Positions 34,387 through 45,900 of a stretch of DNA of 64,000 bases are shown here, in pieces. The translations under genes and the position numbers were made by a program. The notes under the pieces were generated by a model, which did not search any database, was not told the origin of the DNA, and was given only the letters and a program-made list of their open reading frames with translations. Numbering within the stretch: the first letter of the stretch is position 1; each line of letters begins with the position of its first letter. The DNA is from Agriotes lineatus. Its lineage: Eukaryota > Arthropoda > Insecta > Coleoptera > Elateridae. Where the stretch lies: assembly GCA_940337035.1 (NCBI GenBank), contig OW679203.1, forward strand, positions 27,041,495 to 27,105,494, written 5' to 3'.

Positions 34387-36158
34387 TTTTCAGGTATCTT
34401 CTCTTCTCGCCATATTTCTGTGATAGTGTTGTGCACTGCTTGTAATACTCGGTCTCCTCCATACTTTAGTAGCTCGGCTGGTATTTGATCTTCCCCTGCT
34501 GCTTTATTATTTTTCATTTGAGCTATTACCTTACGGACTTCTTCGATTGTGGGGGGTTCAATTTCGGTCTGTTCTCCGGGTATACTTTCTTCTATTTCTG
34601 TTTCCAGCTGTTCGTTTACATTAAGGAGCTCCTCGAAGTATTCCGCCCATCTCTGTAGTATTTTATCCATTTGACCTATGAGCTGCCCTTCCTTATCTTT
34701 ACAATATACTGTTTTCGATTGTAGTCCCCTCTTTGTGTTGGTGATTGACTGGTAGAATGATCTCGTTGCTTTCTTATTATAATGAGTTTCCATTTCTTGC
34801 ATTTTCTTCTCGAGCATAACTCTCTTTCTCCTTCTGCATACCTGTTTGGCCTTCTTAGTCCTTTCTCTATACTGTTCTCTGTTATCTTCTGTGTCTTGAT
34901 TTAACAGTCTTTGCCTAGCTCTTTTTTTTTGTTCCACTGCTTTCCAGCATTCTTCGTCCATCCAGTCTTTCTTGTAAGCGTCTTCTGTTTTACCTGGTAG
35001 CGCTTCTATTGCTGCATTCTTAAGGGCCTTTGCTATTTGATTCCATCTTTCATCTATTTCACTTGCGTTTTGATCTATTTTAGCTAGTTGTTCTTCTGCT
35101 TTCTCGATAAATTTCTCCTGTATTTTGTCATCTTGTAAGCTCTCGTAGTTCAGCCGCTTTGTTTTCTTTTTCTTGCTTTCCAAAGCATGGCTATTTTGGA
35201 TTTCTTCCTGCACCTCGATTTTTACCAGATAGTGATCCGATCCTATCTCTGCTCCTCTGCACGACTTAACATTCATGATTCTTTTCATATGTTCACTATC
35301 TACTAATACGTGGTCTACTTGATTGGTTGCTTGTCTGTTGTGCCCAACCCAAGTGACTTTGTGAATTTCTTTACGCTGGAAATACGTGCTACAAATTTTC
35401 ATCCCTCTCCCAGTTGCAAAGTCTATTAAACGTTCTCCGTTGTTATTTGTATTCTCATGTTTGCTATGTACGCCTATCGTGGGAAAAAATCTTCTCTCCT
35501 TTCCTATCTTGGCATTTGCATCCCCTAGCACTATTTTAATGTCGTACCGTGCGATCTTGCCCATTTCTCTTTCCAAAAGCTCATAGTAGTTGTCCTTTTT
35601 ATTTTCCTCCGCTACTTCTGTTGGCGCGTGTATATTTAGTAGGCTTAGTTTGCGTTGTTTTCCTTTTATTCTCAGGTAGCACATCCGATCATTAATAGGC
35701 CTGAATTCCTGCACTAGTTGCTTTATCTTTTTATTTACAATGAACCCCGTGCCTAGTAGTCGATTGGTGGCCCCGCTGTTAAAGAATGTGAATTCGCCTA
35801 TATCTTGGATCCAGTTGCCCTTCTGTTTAGTTTCTTGTATTGCTGCTATATCAATGTTATATGCTTCTAGTTCTTTTAGTAGTTGTTTCATTTTCCCACT
35901 TTCAAATGTACCCAACACATTCCACGTAGCTATCCTAATTAAGTTTAATTTTTGTTTCAAAACAGTTCGAGTATCGTTCCCTTTATTATTCTTAATTTCA
36001 GCTGCTCTTGTCCTTCTCTTTGCCTTGTTCGTCATCTTTATGTTCGGTCCTTGGTTTGTTTTTATTACGAGTTTTTTTGTTGGGGAGGATTTCCTTCCTT
36101 CATCTTCTCCAATTCTCCCTTGTTTCGGTTCCATTTCCACCAGTTGTTGTTCACACAT
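34305..36158 (-). pseudogene. RTE ORF2, endonuclease half
   Basis: 617 codons. N-terminal basic stretch, then an endonuclease domain of the kind mis-annotated as craniofacial development protein 2: RIATWNVLGTFESGKMKQLL (catalytic Asn), AAIQETKQKG (metal Glu), VLGDANAKIG, TWVGHNRQATNQVDHVLVD and GSDHYLVKIEV. It is followed by a Lys/Glu-rich linker and the first RT motif (NNKAAGEDQIPAELLKYGG). Frame is lost at about 34370, just before the RT core. Its start overlaps the end of ORF1 by about 94 bases. Confidence 0.92.
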
Positions 36159-36470
36159 ATTTTTTGGTATCCAACCCTTGCCGTGTTGCCTTTTGCTTTC
36201 TCTGCTTTCATCATATCCCGTAATTGTTTTTGCAGCTTAGCCTCATTTTCGGTTAAATCATGTTCAATATAGCATTGTGATCCTTTCAGTTTGTTCTTGT
36301 TTTTCATTACCATTTCCTTTTCCTCTAAGCTGTCTATAGTTAGTATTGTTACCACTGCTTTGCCTTGTCTGTCCTTAATTTTTTTCATGTCTTTAATTTT
36401 TACCTCCACACCTAGATTATCAGTAATAAACTTTGATGCAGCCGATATTCCTTCGTTTTCCTTAAAATCA
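36065..36470 (-). pseudogene. RTE ORF1, 5'-truncated
   Basis: The frame is open from the truncated end of the element (…TDFKENEGISAASKFITDNL) through a charged coiled-coil-like region (LTENEAKLQKQLRDMMKAEK) to WWKWNRNKGELEKMKEGNPP and a stop at 36065. No start codon remains except internal Met. It resembles the small basic ORF1 of RTE/BovB-like elements. Confidence 0.75.
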
Positions 36471-36482
36471 GTTTTAGCATTA

Positions 36483-36644
36483 GATATTCTGAAAGGATTG
36501 TATTATGGATCCGTGATACCAACAATCGCCAGTAAGAAAATTAATCTAGAAAAACTAAAAACAGAAAATCTCAAGTATTTTTCTTCCTCGAATATAAAAA
36601 ATGTAACCTCAGATGCTAAATTTGAAGGACAACTTTGTATTTGA
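36483..36644 (+). pseudogene. hAT transposase fragment, downstream of LINE insertion
   Basis: Continues as LDILKGLYYGSVIPTIASKK and INLEKLKTENLKYFSS, matching the ALDILQG...LPT...LEEL region of hAT transposases. Frame open to the stop at 36642. Confidence 0.65.
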
Positions 36645-37430
36645 ACTGAACAATTTAAATTGATCTTCAAATTTGTTATTAGCTGAAGGCCTACAACTTA
36701 TGGCAAAGATGTAAAGGACCTGTTATATATTTGAAAACAAAAAATTTTAAAAAGCGTTCAATTGTTTAAAATTTATATTTGTTTAACTAACTTTGTTTTA
36801 CTTTTTTGTAATTGTATCAAAAAAGTATTTTCTGGAATTTAAGATTTTTTTGCCGAAATATTTATAAAATAACATCTAAGCTATGCATTCACCGCAAACC
36901 AATATATATTTATTTTTTGAGTTTTAATAATTCATGTAAAATAGCTTAAGTTATGCCATCTGTACTGCTTGGCTTACTATAATTATTACAAGTATTCGAA
37001 TAAAAGGAAATTATGAACTTTAAATTTAGTTTTGAAAAATTGTTAAACTGCTGAAAATATTAGAAATGCTGCATTACTATTTAAATACTTCACAGGTCCT
37101 TTTACATTTTAGTGATATCTAAAAACTAAAAGTGTTTAAATAATTTTAAAATATTGAAATACTTTTAAAATATATAAATATTTTTAAAATATTTAAATAC
37201 TTTTAAAGTATTTAATTACTTTCATAAAAGTATTTACCTATTAAATACTATAGGTATTTATTATTTAACTACTTTTTGGCCATAAAAAGTATTTAGTATT
37301 TAAATATATTCAATTTTCATAAAGTATTTATGTTTGGTATTTAGCTTTTAATCATATTAGTTTAGTTTATTTCATTAGTAATTCTTAATACAAGCTGTAC
37401 ATAAATTTAGTGTAGTTTGTAATTCTACCT

Positions 37431-37733
37431 AGCGATAAGTTTACCCACTATTGGCCGAATGTCGAGTTATGGGGCTTGTTGTCCCTTCTCCTGCCACCCC
37501 TAAGTGTTGGGTGGGTGGCCCACATTGTAAAGACAGACGGTCGGTCACAACTGATTCCGCTTTTTCGTGTGTAATCGCTCGTTTATATCGTTTTGTGCTC
37601 CTGGAGTCACGGGTCAATCGATGTGCCACCCCACATGTGAGCAATCCTCCATGTCCCACCAGGTAAGTCCCTATACGAACTTCTATTTTGCGTGGGTATT
37701 ATAGAGTCTTACGCTCTCCGTTTAGGTAGAATT
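37431..37733. repeat. GC-rich insert with short inverted ends inside the hAT
   Basis: AATTCTACCTA at the left and TAGGTAGAATT at the right form an 11-bp inverted repeat around about 280 bp that is much less AT-rich than the rest of the hAT. Both strands are open for about 70 codons, but the translations look non-protein. Possibly a separate small element; no target duplication was certain. Confidence 0.4.
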
Positions 37734-38002
37734 AATTTAGTTATTAATTGCTCTGGAGACAGATACAGTTTAGTATTTAGTAGTTAAATACTTTTTAAAA
37801 GTATTTTGCCCAGCTCTGACTTCAAGAAACTATAAGGCTTTTTATTTCTTTGAATGAAATGCCATACAAAATTGCCTACACCTATTTTTTCCCAGTGTAA
37901 ATATAGCTAGATTTTCGAACTTTTAGCCACCGTCACTGCCACGATGATGTGGCCTAAGACATACAGTGATAAAACTCAGAATTGAGCGCTTTAATTAGGT
38001 AC

Positions 38003-38283
38003 TACCGGGTGTCTTAAAATGAATTACATCTAGTATGCTTTGAATTTCCCATAATGCAATCTAAAATTTTACTTGAAATTGGCAAGACTGTAAGTCTATG
38101 TCAAATTCGAGGTTAGCAGGTTAGATTTTGCGTCAATTTAGACACAGACTGACGCAAAACCTAACCTACTAACCTTGAATTTGACATAAGACTTACAGTC
38201 TTGCCAATTTCAAGTAAAATTTTAGACTGCATTATGGGAAATTCAAAGCATACTAGATGTAATTCATTTTAAGACACCCGGTA
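38003..38283. repeat. Foldback MITE, TACCGGGTGTCTT variant
   Basis: TACCGGGTGTCTTAAAATGA at the left is inverted at the right (TCATTTTAAGACACCCGGTA), and the arms pair over almost all 281 bp. The inner palindrome (AAATTCGAGGTTAGCAGGTT and its inverse) is the same as in the 6865 and 44331 elements, but the outer 80 bp differ. Confidence 0.88.
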
Positions 38284-39858
38284 GTTATACCTATTTTCGT
38301 ATTAATAGGAACCAGTCTACCAGCGGTGTAGTTATGTATACACGGTGGGCAAATTTCTCAATAACTGTAGGAGATATGGAAAAATGGATCCAAATTTGCT
38401 CATCCTGTTACACCAATAAATGGGTTTTTATTAGAAGTTGGCTCTGTTTATACTTTCACAAATTAGTTAATAAATAAACAGTTAAAGAAAACGATAGCAG
38501 CACTTTAAGTATTTGAAAGAATTCTCATATATGGCTAGTATTACATGCAGGGCCGTAACTAGCCAAACGTTTATTGTAGGCAAGCCCCTCAGTACAAAAC
38601 GATATATGTGACAAAAAATACTAATGATACAGTATGACTTCTACATTTTTCTCCGGTTATATGATGTAATGTATTCAAAAATAAATCCGAACATTTTTTA
38701 TTCAAAATTTTAAAAATAAACAACTAAAAGTTAAAATAACAAAATACAACAGAAATAAAATGGGTACAGAAAACAAGATTAGAAAACGCCACAGCGTCAT
38801 TTATAGCACAATGATAAGCATATGCATTTATCAGTGATCACGAGTTCAAATCCCTATGACAGAAATTTTTTTTACATTTAAAGTCATGAATTGGCATTAT
38901 TAAGTGTTTCCATATTATTAGCAGCATTAAGGTATTTTTTACCTACTTTGTAGACAATTTTCAAGACTTCAACCATAATTCTGTCTAGCAAAAGTTGTTT
39001 TTCTTGCAGAGCGCTTTCTGTATTAAAAACGCTGAAAACATTTTCTTTTGCAACTTTTTTATTTACAATTCAATTTTAAAAATGCAAAAATTATTTTAAT
39101 TAGAATAAGACCACCTATGTGGTGTGCTCAAAAGCTAGTAAAGACATATCAATATGTTAACATAGTACAAAATATAGACAAATAATTATATATTAGAATG
39201 AATTAGATTAAAGTTCTGTATTCGCAGTCACACTGCCACACTGTTTTGTAGTAATCAATATATTTAAAATGCGAAGCTTTTTTTATAGGAACATAGTATG
39301 AGCCTTACATTAGGCCGATTTCAATATTTCTTTTTTTTACAAAAGCTGCCACCATCTAGAGTCGCAGAAGACTCTTAAACAAATTCTAGCGGAAAAGTGA
39401 TTGTAGAGATAATACCATAGTGGAACAAGTAAGCTCTCAAAATCAGTCTGTGATGCTAGCGATAGGCCCAAAGCAGTAAATGTATATGTGTTGTAATATG
39501 TGCAATCAGTGGACCCGCTATAACAGCTGTTTAAAATTTAAGTTGGTTGGTCGCCACTGCTCTAGTACATTGTTTTAAGAATGGAAAATAACAATTTTAT
39601 CTACGCAAAGAATCCATTCCAAAATGTGTTTGGGTAAACACGAATGTATATGTGTCACCTTATTTTCTCAACATATAAAACTCCATATTAAAATATATTG
39701 TTCGATACTTTACAGAAGCGATATAATATAAATTTATGCAGTTAAAGTTATTTATACACTATTGGAAAACGATGAGAATGAGCATAAACAACAAATTGTT
39801 TAACATATCAGTTTTATAGGCTACAAGGTAACGCTATAAATTAAAAAAGATGCTAAAA
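38284..39858. other. No gene seen
   Basis: AT-rich spacer downstream of SDR-B's last exon. No canonical poly(A) signal for SDR-B was pinned down here. A weak tRNA-like segment is at 38786. Confidence 0.4.
38786..38862 (+). other. tRNA-like segment (weak)
   Basis: TAGCACAATGATAAGC resembles a Pol III A box and GAGTTCAAATCC a B box at tRNA-like spacing. An imperfect GTCAT/ATGAC stem encloses them. T-arm pairing is poor, so this is at most a degenerate tRNA or SINE head. Confidence 0.2.
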
Positions 39859-39900
39859 TTAGAACGGCTCCCCAAGCGGACGGATTGTAAGTTCATGTAC
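39859..39900 (-). CDS. SDR-B exon 5 (terminal)
   Basis: After ATTTTTAG it encodes VHELTIRPLGEPF and TAA. It aligns with SDR-A exon 4, same length and phase. Found 6.5 kb from exon 4, beyond the transposon nest. This was decided by the protein match. Confidence 0.85.
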   Translation of the reverse strand, partial: VHELTIRPLGEPF

Positions 39901-42900
39901 CTAAAAATAATTTAGTGAAATTAATGTGGACATACAAGCTAGTACAGGGTGATTCAGAAGTTAGTCTTTAAATGAGTTATGTATACTGATTTCAGTAGAA
40001 GTACAGTTTAGTAAAAATTAATTGCTTACTGAAAAAACTTATTAGAGTCCAAACTTTTGAGAGCTACTAGCTAAATCAGATAAAATTACATTAACCTAAT
40101 GCACCAAATATTACCAAATATTATTTATATATTATACAGTACTATGTCCCCGGATTTGGGTTACAAAGAGGGAAAAAAGTTTATTTTTGGCTTTTCAAAA
40201 AAAATCACTCTTTATAAACCCACCTGCTTGTTCTCAAACTAAAAATGCACCTGCTAAAATTTAAATATCCCCTTTCATATACAGGGGAGGTTCGAAAATA
40301 TGAAAATGGCTGAAGAATAAAGCACCCTTATTTTTCAAAATATACAATAATGTTAATTGGAAATATTTGTTATAACATTTCTATTAAAAACTATAACTGC
40401 TTTGAAATGCTCATGTTTGGATCGCGTATTATTAATTTTTTTAAGACACAAATATGAGATTTTTAGCATCAACTACGAGTCACATAAATTTCAGCTTAAG
40501 TGGACGAAACTCAAGTTTGGCAGTACACGTTTATCATATCCAACAATAATTTAATTTTGAAGTATGTATCGCGTTTGGTAATTCGCAGGGTAGTAGAAGA
40601 ATAAAAAAACAGTAAAAATTGTTTTTTAGAGCAGGTGGCTGTGACTTTATATTTGACACCTACTTTTAATTCTAAGCAACTTTTACAAATAACGCTATTG
40701 TATATTTTGAAAAATAAGGGTGCTTTATTCTTGAGTCATTTTCATATTTTCAAACCTCCCCCGTATACGAAAAAGGATATTTAAATTTTGGCAACTGAAC
40801 TTTTAGTTTGAGAACAAGCAGGGTTTTTTACGGTTCTTTATAAAGAGTAGTTTTTTGAGAAGTCAAAAATAAACTTTTTTTCCTCTTTGTAACCCAATCC
40901 GTGGACATACTGTATATGTGTATGTACAGTGACCGCCAAAAAGTCGGTATAATTAGGGATTTTTTTTTATATGTATTTAATTTTTCAAAAAACTTTACGT
41001 CAATAATTTGTGCTTGTCTAAAAACCAATTTAGCCCCTATCATATATAGCAAGTGATTTTTACTTATTTAGAAAATGGAGTTTTTCGAAATTGTGAATCC
41101 AAAAAAAGCTATTTTTCGGAAATTAAGTAAGATTTCAATGAGATTTTTATAAAGTGTGTTATTTTTAGGTAACTGAGCAATCTCAAGGCCAGCATATATT
41201 TTTTTTAACTTTAGTTAAATATAAATTTTTCAATTTTTTAAATATTTTTCAAAATTTCACATACCAAATTTAATTTTAAGAAGACTAAAGATTTATAATT
41301 GGTAAAAAATAATTAAGAATGTTAATTTCTTCTTTAGATTTTTGATTATTTACCGAAAAGTAGTATGTTTGCATAATTTTTAGGTTTTTTATACAACCCA
41401 CTTTTTAATTCTAATTAATATCTAGTTAAATGTCTTCTAGAAACTCTAATCTAGCTCTGTTAATGAATTACTGTTACAAAAATTCTGTAAATTAATGTTC
41501 TATTACAGTTGTCTAAATGAAAAGATTATGCTTTATCCAATTAAAATGTTCTATAAAATCTCATTCAGACAACTGTAAAAGAACATTTACAGAATTTTTG
41601 TAACAGTAATTCATTAACAAGGATAGATTTAGGGCCGGTTGCGGAAAGCAATGTTAAGTCTGGTGTTAGCTAACATCGCGTCAAAGTGAACAAAATCGCA
41701 TCAAATTTTGTTTACTAATGTATTACTTACCATAAGCATTTGAGATTTGATTCGTTTTTGTTCACTTTGACGCGATGTTAGCTAACACCAGACTTAACAT
41801 TGCTTTCTGCAACCGGCCCTTAAGTTTCTAGAAACCATTTAAATATATATTAATTCAAATTGAAAAATATTTCTCCTAAAATGCGCCTTGCATTTTACGC
41901 GGGGCACCTTTGTGCTCCCTTTTCTTTACCGTTCGCGGATATTTACTTTGCCGTTCGCGCATGGAATTGCAAACGTTAACTGTTTCAACTTTCCCACGCT
42001 AACGGCCGGTCTTATGAAGGCCACTAACCTGACGTTAACTTTAATTCCCTGTTAAAATAAACAAAAGCGAATAAAAAACTAGTTTACTAATGAATAATAT
42101 GTCATAAGCGCCAACGTTTTGATGAGCTTTTGTTTATTTTTACAACGACTAGCTGATCCGGCAAACGTTGTTTTGGATTATGACATGATGGGGAAAACCC
42201 TTCAAATCATTAAGCACAGAATCATAAAAGTATGACTGCAAATAGAATGTCGTACAGTGTATAGAAAAACACACTTTCGATATTTTCCAATTTTCCGGCT
42301 TTCCCTTTGGATTTTTCCGAATTTTCTTTTTTGCTAAACCACCTCGGGAGTAAGACGAATAAAACAAAAAAAATCATCCAAATCGGTCAAGTCGTTCTCG
42401 AGGCCATTGATTTTTATATATGTATATAGAAGATTTAAAGTTAACGTCAGGTTAGTGACCTCCATAAGACCGGCCGTAAGTAAATAAAGCAGACGTATGG
42501 GGTTTATGTCATGAACACCTAAATAACATTATTTATCACAAACTCGTAAACACACTTATCGAGCCTATATATTTGAATCTCTTATTACCAAATCGGACCT
42601 GAAATAAATTGTAAAATTTAATGTTTTTTGTTTTAGTGTTTTTTACTTTATATTGTATGTTTTGAAAATGTACGTATTTGAATATGTTTTGAAAATGTAC
42701 GTATTTGCATGTGTGTATACGCACGTTTATGTATTTTTGAATTTTTTTGAAATTACATAGTATAATTAAATCTAGTTTATAGAACCTAACCCCGTTTTTA
42801 TCTTTTATGGGCTTCGCAGCATTCTCCTGGAACGTAAATAAAAAAAATCTAAAGAAGTACATAATTAACATTTTATATTATTTTTTCCACTTATACATAT

Positions 42901-45900
42901 ATCTTTAGTCTTCACATAAAAAATTTTGAATTTTAATATTAAGTTTTGGTATGTGAAATTTTTAAAAATATCAAAAAAAGTTAAAAATATTTTTAGCTAA
43001 GGTTATAAAAAGTTAGGTGTTTTCTGGCTTTGAGATTATTCAGTTAGCTGCTAAAAATAACACACTCTAAAAAAACTCATTGAAATCATACTTAATTTCC
43101 AGAAAATAGCATTTTTTGGATTCACAATCCACAATTTCGAAAAACTCCATTTTCTAAATAACTAAAAATCACTCGGTATATATGATAGGGGTGAAATAGG
43201 ATTTTAGACAAGCACAAATTATTGACGTAAAAAGTATTTTTGAAAAATTAAAAATAAAAAAATAATCCCATATTCTGCCGACTTTTTGGCGGTCACTGTA
43301 TAACAGGCACGGATGGGGCCATCGGGAGCTCGGGACATTTCCCGAAAGACCGCTCCAATTGGTCCAATTTGGGCCGCGGCCTTTACAAAATGTGACCGAA
43401 ACTTTTTGTTTCATTATACTAGGTGAGTTTTTTTAAAGTGTTACAAGGCGATATCTTGAACACGGTTTAAAAAATTTTGATGAAATGCTGGTGGGGAGAT
43501 AGGGAGATGAGGGGAACATATTTAAACATATTTTTGATATTTACCCCCTCTCTCTGTTTCGAGGGGTGGAGGTAACTTTTAAATTGTAAATAGGATGATG
43601 TACCTTTGTTTATAAAATTCGAATCTACGTAAAAAATTATGTATGGGTACAACATTTTGTTTGATTTGGTTATGGTTACGGATTTATGAGGTTATAAAAT
43701 AAAAAATATTTACCATTTAATTTCAACTTATTTATCGTCTGTCATGCTTGATGATTTATTCGAAATGTCCCTCTTCAACTTCCAATCACTTTCTCACTCT
43801 TTTTCTAAATGAATTTTGTACCCGCTGTAACATCTCAGGCGCCACTAATAAGCAGGCAAAGCGTATTCGGTCAAGAGCAAATAAAAAAATATATACGTAG
43901 TTTTTTACGTAGATACGAATTTTATAAACAAAAGTACATCATCCAATTTAAAATTCCAAAGTTACCTCCCACCACTCAAAACAGGGGGGGGGGGGAGTTA
44001 AATGTCAAAAATGTGTTTAAATATGTCCTCCCATCTCCCTAACACCTCACCAAAATTTCATCAAAATGTTTTAAACAGTTTTCAAGATATCGCCTTGTAA
44101 CACTTTAAAAAAATCACCTAGTATAATTTCCATTTGCTTTATACATTTAGGTATATTATGCGACCATTTTTAAAAATCTGGATTTATCGGAAAACTAAAT
44201 ATACTTAGTTGTACTTCTATTGCCGGTCAACAACCTTTTCGATTGACTAAATCATAGAGGTGAGAGGTGTACCTTGGCCAAGCTATTCAAACCGGTTTGC
44301 AAAATCGCAAAAGAAATTATTTTCTGAAATATTTGTTATACGAAAATATGTTGATGGCACTGTAAGTCTATGTCAAATTCGAGGTAAGCAGGTTAGGTTT
44401 TCGTCAGTTTTGACACAGACTGGCGCAAAACCTAACCTACTTACCTTGAATTTGACATAGACTTACAGTGCCACCAACATTTTATTCATACAACAAATAT
44501 TTCAAAGGGAACTTGATGGAAAAACATTTATAATCACCCGGTAAAATAATGTTATATACAGGGTGTCTCAAAAAGAATGGGACACCGATTAGCCATAGAT
44601 TCCTTACGTTATAATAAATCGATTAAACCTAATATACCTTAGTACAAAGTCCCTTCCGTAAGAAGTTATAGAGCCTTGAAGTTCAATTTTTAATTTTCAA
44701 ATTTTTTGTTAATTTCCACAAATGTAGAGATATCGATATTAATTTTGATATACATCCTTACTATTATGTACTGCACTAATAAAAAAAAATTAATTAGACT
44801 TAACTGTAAGAGGCACTTTACCTATCCTTGAAAACTTTTTTTACTCTAACTTCGTTATCGGTAACATTTTTTAAAATTTTAGGTTATTATATGAAATAGA
44901 ATTAAAAACCACAAAAAGAATGTACTCTTAGTTCTTAAGTCTAAAAGCAACCGTTTACCTTAAAATGCCTGTAAATGGTTTTTGGTTGTTGTAAATACGT
45001 GGAATTATCAAGTAGCCATTATCACAAAAACAATGGTCATCTAGTAAACAACAATGATAAATCAATTAATGACATTTTTGTTATAAAACAAGTTATATAA
45101 CAGCAATATAACAAAAATTACATAACATTAATTCCATATTTGTTATGTTACAGTTATGTATCACAAGTACAACAAATGTTAGTTAACATTGTTACTTTTG
45201 TGTTGCATAACATCAATATAACGTGTTTGCTGGGGACTAACGAGAACAAGAACCATGTTACTGTTGATAGTGTTGATACTATACTAGGTACATTTACAAC
45301 TATAAAGTTTTATAAACTCAACTTATGAAAGCCATGAAAGGGAAAAATTATGTTCCATGTTTGTTTAAGATATTTAATAATATTATGTAATTGAGTATTT
45401 CGTTTTAATAAATATTAATATTGTTCGGATTTAAAATACTTTTAGCATACAACGTATATCATATTTTTTACTCGTTTTCTACTACTACCCATTTTATCTA
45501 TGTCCAATTACATACAAATAAAAATAAGTTTTCAAACGGTTGGTGTATAACTGTAATTATTTCAAAATATATTTTTCCGGCTGATATAAAAATATATTTT
45601 ACCCATATACACTTTGGGCCGGTCTGGGGTTATTTCCCGGGCCGGTGAACCCCAGCCCATCCGTCCCTGCTGTATAATATACAGGATGCTAATTAAGTAC
45701 GTATACAAACTTTAAGGGGTGATTCCTTGATCAATTTTAAGATAAAAAGTTCATGAGACCTAAACGGCTTCGTTTTCAAGATAAAGGGTGTTGAAGTTAA
45801 AACAAAAAAAAATTTTTTTTTCAAAAATCTGCCAAACGCCTAGAGGTATTTTAATGAAACTTAATGTATGATAGTATTTCATAAAGTGGCATTATTTGGT

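Larger units (their letters stand above)
33004..36470 (-). mobile_element. RTE-type LINE, 5' truncated, with 12-bp target duplication
   Basis: GTTTTAGCATTA flanks both sides (32992-33003 and 36471-36482). The 3' tail on the minus strand is a short TA repeat (33004-33020), as usual for RTE elements ending in simple repeats. It contains the end of ORF1 and an ORF2 (EN-RT) broken by one frameshift. The 5' truncation within ORF1 fits target-primed reverse transcription. Confidence 0.9.
32378..37818 (+). mobile_element. hAT transposon, copy 2, carrying a nested RTE LINE
   Basis: Ends CAGAGTTGGGCAGTATTTG and AAGTATTTTGCCCAGCTCTG, with the 8-bp duplication ACTTCAAG at 32370-32377 and 37819-37826. 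Subterminal zones (32390-32780, 37080-37340, 37755-37805) are dense in TATTTAAATACTTT-like inverted motifs. Plus-strand transposase scraps surround the LINE. Excluding the LINE, the element is about 2 kb and non-functional. Confidence 0.88.
40925..43302. mobile_element. Tc1/mariner-type element with about 390-bp TIRs, host for nested MITEs
   Basis: The left end TACAGTGACCGCCAAAAAGT is inverted at the right (ACTTTTTGGCGGTCACTGTA). The arms (about 40925-41320 and 42890-43302) remain alignable throughout with many differences. TA flanks. No transposase frame is left. The centre is occupied by three inverted-repeat elements (41455, 41632, 42003). Confidence 0.82.
43304..45669. mobile_element. hAT element abutting the mariner end, 8-bp target duplication
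   Basis: Ends CAGGCACGGATGGGGC and GCCCATCCGTCCCTG. CTGTATAA occurs at 43296-43303 (the terminal bases of the mariner element) and at 45670-45677. It therefore inserted exactly at the mariner border. GC-rich subterminal zones resemble each other (TTTCCCGAAAGACCG, GGTCTGGGGTTATTTCCCGG). No transposase remains. It hosts two MITEs. Confidence 0.85.

Noticed and set aside
35740..36272. Long plus-strand frames rich in Phe/Leu/Ser that look like membrane proteins
   Set aside because: They are the complement of the Lys/Glu-rich RTE ORF1/ORF2 region.
42498..42525. Candidate SDR-B last exon (TTATTTAG then V-F-M-T-stop on the minus strand)
   Set aside because: Lacks the VHEL-IRP motif; the exon at 39859-39900 matches SDR-A exon 4 in sequence, length and phase.
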